Assembly: GCA_017436905.1 (NCBI GenBank)
Contig: JAFSCF010000003.1
Span: 1 to 45,967, forward strand
Direction: 5' to 3'
DNA: 45,967 nucleotides
Source of the DNA: Clostridia bacterium
Lineage (GTDB): Bacteria > Bacillota > Clostridia > UMGS1810
In this document: one piece after another, positions 41,601 to 45,967 of the stretch
How the letters are laid out: each line of letters starts with the position of its first letter
How positions within the stretch are numbered: position 1 is the stretch's first letter
Translations under genes and position numbers: made by a program
Notes under the pieces: generated by a model
The model's database searches: none
Told to the model about the DNA's origin: nothing
Seen by the model: the letters and a program-made list of their open reading frames with translations, nothing else

Positions 41601-42876
41601 GTATACTAACCCCATCACGGGCGAACTTACCGAAACAGAAACATACGAGTATAAAGCAACTGATGATGGTGTAGGTAAGTATTATACAGTATCAGGCTGG
41701 GTGAACTTTAAAGACGGTGCCGCAGTAGGTAACCAGAATGTAACCGTTAAAGTTTACGACGTTGAAAAAGCCAATACAAACGGCTATGCACTCAGCGGAA
41801 CACTTACTGCTGTAATAACTGCTTCCGATGAGCCTTCGGCATATGTAAAAGTAAAACCGAACACCACAATTTCTGTTGACTACGGCACGAGCGAGGTAAA
41901 TGCAATAGGCGCAATCAAAGCATCTGCAACTATTATTCAGCAGATTTATAAAGACGGAACAACTAAAGATTCAACCGTAAAAGCCAATGCGGCAACTATC
42001 ACAAGTTACAATCAGTACGTACCCGCCAATTATGTTGCAACCGTTACAGGCGTTGAGGGCGGCGCAACTGTAGAAAGCGGCGCACTTACAATAATAGTAA
42101 AAGAAAAATACACACCTAACGTAGTAACGCCCGGTACTGTAGTAGGTGGCGGTGGCTCGTCAGGCGGTGGCGGCGGTATCAGTTTCGGCGGCGGAACTAC
42201 CACAAATAAAGACGATAATTCAACTGCTGATACAGAAGAACCTCCCGTTAAAGAAGACACCACCGGCACAGAAAATACTGCTCAGCCGGAAACGACAACT
42301 CCCGTTGTTGGCGGAGATATCCCTGTGGGGCACTATGCAGAAGAGGCTACCAAAAAACTTATTACCAAAGGCATCATCAGCGGTGACCAGAACGGCAATG
42401 TCAACCTTGATGCAACCTTTACACGTGCGCAGATGGCAAAAATCGCCGCAGTAATTCACGCAAACGGCGGTGATATTGCAGGTGGCTCGGTAGAGGGGAT
42501 TGTAGATGCTCATTCAGTTCCTGCATGGTCTAAAGACTATGTTGCATACGTTGTGGCAAACGGCATTATAACTGGCCACGCAGACGGCTCGTTCGACCCG
42601 AACGGAATGGTTTCCAGAGCGCAACTGGCTGCAATATTGCTCAGACTCTACGGCTATGGCGAAGGCGACGGTGCAAACCTTTCTGCATATGGCGATATAG
42701 ACGCATCTCACTGGGCAAGAGCAGCACTTTCCAAGTGCGTAGAACTCGGTATAATGTCGGGTTACGAAGATTCCACAATGAAACCCGATAAATCTGTTAC
42801 AACTGCCGAGGCGTGCGTAATGATAAACCGTGCAATGGCACTTTACGAAGCCCTTCAGGCGGCAATTGCTCAATAA
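38686..42876 (+). CDS. Large secreted SLH-domain surface protein, S-layer candidate
   Basis: A 1396-residue secreted protein. Residues 1-26 are a signal peptide (cleavage after NVFA). Residues about 27-125 form an N-terminal module with ADADSNGTVAFNAF (84-97). A long beta-rich region follows with at least four similar segments, such as EVPYGTTDIETAIRTAA, VDYGTSEVNAIGAIKA, LVSGVDVWCANNPNAETA and YYTDDIADYDTADEVA. Then comes a low-complexity Gly/Ser and Thr/Glu/Pro linker (about 1150-1210) and three SLH domains at 1213-1396. SLH domains bind secondary cell-wall polymer, so the protein displays its long ectodomain on the wall. Start 38686 is chosen for its ribosome-binding site and because the upstream extension does not look like a signal peptide. 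Adhesin is the alternative to S-layer subunit. Confidence 0.9.
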   Translation: MKLKKILTRAVAIASCVAMLSTNVFAAITTERVLDGGVAKLKVIVTGMPEGWASLLAVDEGTVTNSAWTGAPLDIANIQNAEQADADSNGTVAFNAFGAKTENVEKVDLFVNGKGKTALDIKVATGIYIKETVTLATSSYTYNAKLPGEFETADLTAFFAGKGLELEYKEVGKTDVQSITLNSSASAEVKNKFNFRLGNKSIVDNKYEYPVTVSYNGTAATQTVKVTEEYPEPVTDIYVTGVADTARNVAYYTDDIADYDTADEVAALAKSYIENADNYPNYKVEVTRRGDAPDTAAEYLSNDDLAYVAEVIDTNKYKVTVKYTNVIPETLGTENFATVSATETFKFTIVKNGIDEAVNNTVSTPDYAAQIPAKDWPLTVGTDGTVEKIFTEMSDSDFAALNLFNGEFGWNNPAISNTAIKRSDLEFSAAVVSADANSNTHTFTVTITLKDNDKFIGDIAISPAASFTVTATKKPFEIVGAELVIDDIPATKNDGYVDGTLLPATAYVNATVKLDGELSSEPAKYESDTFHYYTNESEINADGVWISKASVAAVDTTTPGTYYLDAVIYDSKSDNADKKFAVVDDLNVEGDERLCVKVIEEQPIEPLTVTSDGRIIEVPYGTTDIETAIRTAAAESDLFVTMFTNENTSDIDPNAVEYTIPEGAINVSSVNGLIPGDYEATVSKVIAVADSSELMPVNNKIKIKVNVTTVKEIALIGEWTKENQQEVNSFPGFGADHKIGVVYDDATCVSAPVQDNYHVVADIVVDNELNINNDADVASMVEDTAYINTTTYNSASVGLHTLSVYIKDSAVGGVYAGSIKLEVLPAVDTNKVALVSGVDVWCANNPNAETAKENAKAAVDAAIANDGILKIVKTNGDLSGDFVTGYTLAAGEIDDDIIPVTITITNTDYSFKEPVKNVVNVQMINNIQLKGAEFVDGTGAQVTPSIKAAKAPYETNPALLEMDWSAYKIKATYTNPITGELTETETYEYKATDDGVGKYYTVSGWVNFKDGAAVGNQNVTVKVYDVEKANTNGYALSGTLTAVITASDEPSAYVKVKPNTTISVDYGTSEVNAIGAIKASATIIQQIYKDGTTKDSTVKANAATITSYNQYVPANYVATVTGVEGGATVESGALTIIVKEKYTPNVVTPGTVVGGGGSSGGGGGISFGGGTTTNKDDNSTADTEEPPVKEDTTGTENTAQPETTTPVVGGDIPVGHYAEEATKKLITKGIISGDQNGNVNLDATFTRAQMAKIAAVIHANGGDIAGGSVEGIVDAHSVPAWSKDYVAYVVANGIITGHADGSFDPNGMVSRAQLAAILLRLYGYGEGDGANLSAYGDIDASHWARAALSKCVELGIMSGYEDSTMKPDKSVTTAEACVMINRAMALYEALQAAIAQ

Positions 42877-42904
42877 CAGATATATATTAATGTAAGAAAA
42901 ATCC

Positions 42905-42938
42905 AAAAAAGGAAGAATGAATTTCGTTCTTCCTTTTT
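42905..42938. terminator. Terminator after the SLH surface-protein gene
   Basis: A 12-bp stem of AAAAAGGAAGAA type (arms ending 42917 and starting 42927) is followed by a T-run. The rest of the gap to 43175 holds a promoter near 43094-43121 and AT-rich DNA with nothing else recognised. Confidence 0.85.
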
Positions 42939-43093
42939 AAATTGGGGCAACGGGGGTGAATATACACAAAAAAATCGTGATATTTTGTTCTATATAACTA
43001 TAGAAATGCGCATATAAGTTGTGATAAAATCATAATTGGATAAAGTGGCATAATTCTGCCAAAAAATACTTTGGAAAATCATCAAAATATCTA

Positions 43094-43121
43094 TTGATTT
43101 TTTCACTGGTTATGATATACT
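43094..43121 (+). promoter_or_regulatory. Probable promoter of the cohesin/CuAO-domain gene
   Basis: TTGATT (43094-43099) and TATACT (43116-43121) with a 16-base spacer precede the gene at 43175; the GGGGTG ribosome-binding site lies near 43163-43168. Confidence 0.6.
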
Positions 43122-43174
43122 TATTATAACCTGTTATTGGGTAGATAATCCTCACTTGGAAACGGGGTGAAAAT

Positions 43175-44221
43175 ATGAAAAAGAAAGTTTACAGAACACT
43201 ATCGCTCGTTTTTGCATTTGCGCTTGCTTTTGGCATGGTTTCATTCGCAGCAGACGGTGAGGCTTTAACTATGACGGCTGCATCTGTTTCTTTGGAACAG
43301 GGCGAAGGCACTGCTACTGTTGAAATCCCAATCACATTTGAAGGCAATGTTAAATTGACTGCTTTAGAAGCAGTAGTTAAATTTGATGATGCACTTACTT
43401 GTGTTGAATATATTGCAGGTGATTCATTAAGTGGCATTGTAGATCCTGCTGTTGGCACTAACTCTGTATCATTTGTTTTTCTTGACACAACATTAAATGG
43501 TGTTGAAACAAAAACAGGTACATTTGCAACATTAAAAGTACAAGTTCCTGTTGAAGCCAGCAGAGACTATGCAATTGACGTTTCTGTATCAGCAGTTGCT
43601 GATGAACAGTTCAACGATATCACATCAACTTTAACTGCTGTTGACGGAAAGATAAGTGTAACTGCATCAGAAACAAGCAAAGAAGATGAAACAACTGTCG
43701 ATAAAGAAGAAATCCCTGATGATGTAATGACATCACAAAAAAGAGCAGAAGATATTATCTGCCTTAAAATAGATACATCTTACGCTTATGCTTTTGGCGA
43801 ACTTATCAGCATTGACGACACTAACGATAAAGTTGTTCCTTACATAGTAAACGATAGAACTCTTGTTCCACTTCGTTTTGTAAGCGAAACCCTTGGTGCA
43901 GACGTTCTGTGGGAAGACGGCTGGGACTATTGCTACGTTAATAAAGGTGATAAAAAAATCAAAATCACTTTCGGCTCTGCCGATATAGAAGTTAACGGCG
44001 AGGTAATCACTTACGATGCACCCGTTCAGGTTGTAGAAAACAGAACTATGGTGCCGATAAGATTTATCTCTGAAGAACTTGGCTATCACGTTCATTGGAA
44101 TCAGCCGAATAAAGCAGTTGTAATCTCTCCTGCCGATAACCCTTGGGTTAAAGACAGAGATGCAGAAAAATCATTACTTACAGATATTTTAGTTATGTTC
44201 TTAATGAAAGGCATGGCATAA
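43175..44221 (+). CDS. Secreted protein with cohesin domain and copper-amine-oxidase-like domain
   Basis: A 348-residue secreted protein. Residues 1-25 are a signal peptide. Residues about 32-163 look like a cohesin: alternating strands VEIPITFEGNVKLTALEAVV, then NSVSFVFLDTTLNGVETKTG and FATLKVQVPVEASRDYAIDV. An acidic linker (164-190) follows. Residues 194-318 form a Cu_amine_oxidN1-type domain with its two hallmark repeats DRTLVPLRFVSETLGADVLW and NRTMVPIRFISEELGYHVHW; this domain is structural and does not imply oxidase activity. The last 25 residues are hydrophobic. Cohesins bind dockerins, and one is encoded next door. No SLH domain is present, so wall attachment may depend on the CuAO-like domain or C-terminus. 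Confidence 0.85.
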   Translation: MKKKVYRTLSLVFAFALAFGMVSFAADGEALTMTAASVSLEQGEGTATVEIPITFEGNVKLTALEAVVKFDDALTCVEYIAGDSLSGIVDPAVGTNSVSFVFLDTTLNGVETKTGTFATLKVQVPVEASRDYAIDVSVSAVADEQFNDITSTLTAVDGKISVTASETSKEDETTVDKEEIPDDVMTSQKRAEDIICLKIDTSYAYAFGELISIDDTNDKVVPYIVNDRTLVPLRFVSETLGADVLWEDGWDYCYVNKGDKKIKITFGSADIEVNGEVITYDAPVQVVENRTMVPIRFISEELGYHVHWNQPNKAVVISPADNPWVKDRDAEKSLLTDILVMFLMKGMA

Positions 44222-44229
44222 TAAATATA

Positions 44230-44384
44230 ATGAATAATGAAAAATGAAAAATTAATAATTTCGGAACAAATGCTTGCGCATTTGAAAATAAAAAAGAAAA
44301 TCACGCTTGTGATTTTCTAACCATAATTATTCACTATTCATTATTAATTATTCATTTCATAGGGGGCGATGCCCACATCGTCCC
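44230..44384. repeat. MITE-like AT-rich intergenic repeat plus hairpins
   Basis: Bases 44230-44260 and 44323-44360 are rough inverted repeats built of ATGAATAATGAA-type units. Inside lies a nine-base perfect stem (44296-44304 with 44309-44317) that could terminate the cohesin/CuAO gene. Immediately after, GGGGCGATG (44363-44371) pairs with CATCGTCCC (44376-44384), allowing one G-T pair. The composition and arrangement resemble miniature interspersed elements of Clostridia. No promoter could be chosen with confidence for the gene at 44459. Confidence 0.55.
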
Positions 44385-44458
44385 GTAACTAACCCAATAA
44401 ATAATTTTATTAACATAAATTATTTAATAAAAAATCTTTTTAAAAGGAGATGGCAATT

Positions 44459-45535
44459 ATGCGCAAATTATTCTCAGCACTTGCTGTAGTCCTCGTATTT
44501 GCAATGGCATTTACAATCACAGCAAGCGCAAACACAACCACAGTGTTTCAGCCTGATGAAGACGGAAAATACACTGTAACATACGAAAACACTGCACTTA
44601 AAGATGCAATGGTTGGTATGGTAGTAATCGAGGCCGCACAAGACCCCGAAACATTTGCTATTACCGAAGACGACATCAGATATATCGACCAGGTAGATGC
44701 TGATTCGACAGGTAAAATTTCTGTTGGTGCATTTGCTCCAATGGCAAAAGAAACCGCAGCGAACAAATACCTTGTTTACGTTGGTGGCGGTACACTTACT
44801 AAAGCAGAAAAAGCTGGTGAACTCAACGTACCTGTAACTGCTGAAAGCATTACACTCAGTGGTGACGAATCGCTCGAAATTGGTGCTACTACCACTCTTA
44901 CTGCTACAGTTACTCCTGCTGAAGCTACAACTTCACTCACTTGGACATCCAGCGTAGAATCAGTTGCTACTGTAGATAACACAGGTAAAGTTACAGCCCT
45001 TGCAAAAGGTAATACTGTTATTACAGTAACAGATTCCAAATCAGGTGAATCAGCAGAGTGGGGTATCGAAGTTGTTGCTCCTGCACTCACGGGCGTTGCA
45101 GTAAATAAATCAACACTCAGCCTTGTTGTAGAAGGTAAAGAAACTCTTACAGTAGTTCCCGTTCCTGAAAAAGCAGAATTTACAGGTGTACCTGCTTGGA
45201 CTTCTGCCGCTCCTACCATCGCTTCTGTAGATCCAGCAACAGGTGAAGTTACAGCAGTTGCAGAAGGTACTGCTAATATTACAGTTACTGTAGATGGTTT
45301 TAGTGCAACATGCGCAGTAACAGTTACAGCAGAACCTGTAGGTATTCCTGGTGATACTGATGGTACTGGCGAATTAGACGTTTTTGATGCTCTTAGAATT
45401 TGTCAGTATCTTGCAAACTGGGATGTTGAAATTAACCTTGACGTAGCAGATGTTGATGGCTCTGGCGAATTAGACGTTTTTGATGCTCTTAGAATTTGCC
45501 AGTATCTTGCAAACTGGGATGTAACACTCGAATAA
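44459..45535 (+). CDS. Secreted Big2-dockerin protein
   Basis: A 358-residue secreted protein: signal peptide 1-24; an N-terminal module (about 25-125) whose DQVDADSTGKISVGAF (77-92) matches the corresponding module of the large SLH protein; two Big2 immunoglobulin-like domains (about 126-208 and 209-292); and a dockerin at 298-358. The dockerin has two calcium loops, DTDGTGELDVFD (299-310) and DVDGSGELDVFD (331-342), each followed by ALRICQYLANWDV. Loop aspartates at positions 1, 3, 9 and 12 are present. Dockerins bind cohesins, calcium-dependently. No catalytic domain is present. The start is 44459 because AAGGAG is too close to the upstream ATG at 44450. Confidence 0.92.
   Translation: MRKLFSALAVVLVFAMAFTITASANTTTVFQPDEDGKYTVTYENTALKDAMVGMVVIEAAQDPETFAITEDDIRYIDQVDADSTGKISVGAFAPMAKETAANKYLVYVGGGTLTKAEKAGELNVPVTAESITLSGDESLEIGATTTLTATVTPAEATTSLTWTSSVESVATVDNTGKVTALAKGNTVITVTDSKSGESAEWGIEVVAPALTGVAVNKSTLSLVVEGKETLTVVPVPEKAEFTGVPAWTSAAPTIASVDPATGEVTAVAEGTANITVTVDGFSATCAVTVTAEPVGIPGDTDGTGELDVFDALRICQYLANWDVEINLDVADVDGSGELDVFDALRICQYLANWDVTLE
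45366..45522 (+). repeat. 61-base tandem repeat forming the two dockerin halves
   Basis: Bases 45366-45426 and 45462-45522 are identical except for one T/C difference (in TGTCAG against TGCCAG). The offset is 96 bases, or 32 codons. The near-identity at synonymous positions points to recent duplication or gene conversion. Confidence 0.9.
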
Positions 45536-45556
45536 TTATAGAAAGGATAAGATGCA

Positions 45557-45967
45557 ATGAAATTAAAACGAATTTTATCATTGATATGTATTCTGACGTT
45601 GCTTGCTACTTGTATAGCACCTGTTGGTATTACAGCAAACACATCTACAACTGTTGCTACTGTTAGTGCTGGTGAAGCAACCGTTGAATACAAAGCAACC
45701 GATGCTAAAGTATCAATACCGATTGAAATAGATAGTAATGTAACATTAACTGCATTACAAATGTCGGTAAGTTTTGACAGTACTTTATCATTTACAAAGT
45801 ACACAAAAGGTGATTCCCTTGGATTCACAGCACCGCAAGTTGGCTCAAATCCTGTTAAACTTATATTCTTAGATACAACATTAGCAGGAGTTGAAGCAAC
45901 CAAAGGAACACTTGCCACATTAGAATTTTCAGTTCCTACAGATGCTGTAAAAGACTTCGACCTTACA
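45557..45967 (+). CDS. Secreted cohesin-domain protein, 3' end outside the window
   Basis: The frame runs open to the window end, giving 137 residues. Residues 1-28 are a signal peptide (MKLKRILSLICILTLLATC with cleavage near ITANT). From about 40 it reads as a cohesin paralogous to the one at 43175: VSIPIEIDSNVTLTALQMSV, GDSLGFTAPQVGSNPVKLIF and LDTTLAGVEATKGTLATLEF. The two share LDTTL-x-GVE and GT-x-ATL. It begins 21 bases after the dockerin gene stop with AAAGGA upstream, so the dockerin and this cohesin are probably co-transcribed. The rest of the protein, including any SLH or dockerin, cannot be seen. Confidence 0.85.
   Translation, partial: MKLKRILSLICILTLLATCIAPVGITANTSTTVATVSAGEATVEYKATDAKVSIPIEIDSNVTLTALQMSVSFDSTLSFTKYTKGDSLGFTAPQVGSNPVKLIFLDTTLAGVEATKGTLATLEFSVPTDAVKDFDLT

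Noticed and set aside
42939..43093. Riboswitch upstream of the cohesin/CuAO gene
   Set aside because: The G-rich stretch near 42943-42958 does not fit a known aptamer pattern that I can recognise, and it precedes the likely promoter.
43175..44221. Copper amine oxidase enzyme
   Set aside because: Only the small structural N-terminal-type domain is present; the large catalytic domain with its quinone cofactor site is absent.

Overview
The window looks like a chromosome segment of an anaerobic, spore-forming Firmicute of the class Clostridia, of moderate GC content. The evidence is a forespore sigma factor gene (sigG) with a YlmC/YmxH-type partner, rubrerythrin and a 2[4Fe-4S] ferredoxin, SLH-anchored surface proteins, cohesin and dockerin modules, and strong Shine-Dalgarno sites with frequent TTG/GTG starts. 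No rRNA, tRNA or CRISPR array was seen.

Layout. (1) 1-2320: the end of a mobile element, with a 5'-truncated tyrosine integrase, integrase-proximal repeats, an XRE regulator and a divergent SLOG-family gene. (2) 2325-5920, minus strand: a proS-gltX-lspA operon. (3) 6079-13946, plus strand: an M18 aminopeptidase, then lon-engB-pcrA-yerC-methyltransferase packed with overlaps or gaps of a few bases. (4) 14091-15701: an SGNH hydrolase and an EamA transporter, bracketed by terminator hairpins that share an unusual conserved loop. (5) 15866-29924, minus strand: a compact phage-like particle cluster (packaging, head, tail, baseplate, holin, SLH-tagged endolysin) with no integrase, replication or DNA-metabolism genes. 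It is divergent from an S24/LexA-like repressor (30227-30850), and three palindromic operator candidates lie between them. (6) 30952-32786: sigG, rubrerythrin, a YlmC-like protein and a 56-residue membrane protein; sigG has a textbook sigma-F promoter. (7) 32884-35314, minus strand: a ferredoxin and the ricT(yaaT)-holB-darA(yaaQ) operon. (8) 35466-38528: an M14 peptidase, ApbE and an amidohydrolase. (9) 38686-45967: secreted surface proteins, namely a 1396-residue SLH protein, a cohesin/copper-amine-oxidase-domain protein, a Big2-dockerin protein and a second cohesin protein cut by the window end.

The two systems most worth attention are the 14-kb phage-like cluster, whose gene content and repressor-next-to-structural-operon layout resemble a gene transfer agent or PBSX-like particle rather than an ordinary prophage, and the small cohesin-dockerin surface cluster with no enzyme in sight. 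Between the phage repressor and sigG, a sigma-F promoter lies inside a hairpin that would mask the sigG ribosome-binding site only in read-through RNA. This arrangement could insulate the sporulation gene from its phage-derived neighbour.

All assignments come from reading motifs and gene order. No database search, folding or composition calculation was possible.
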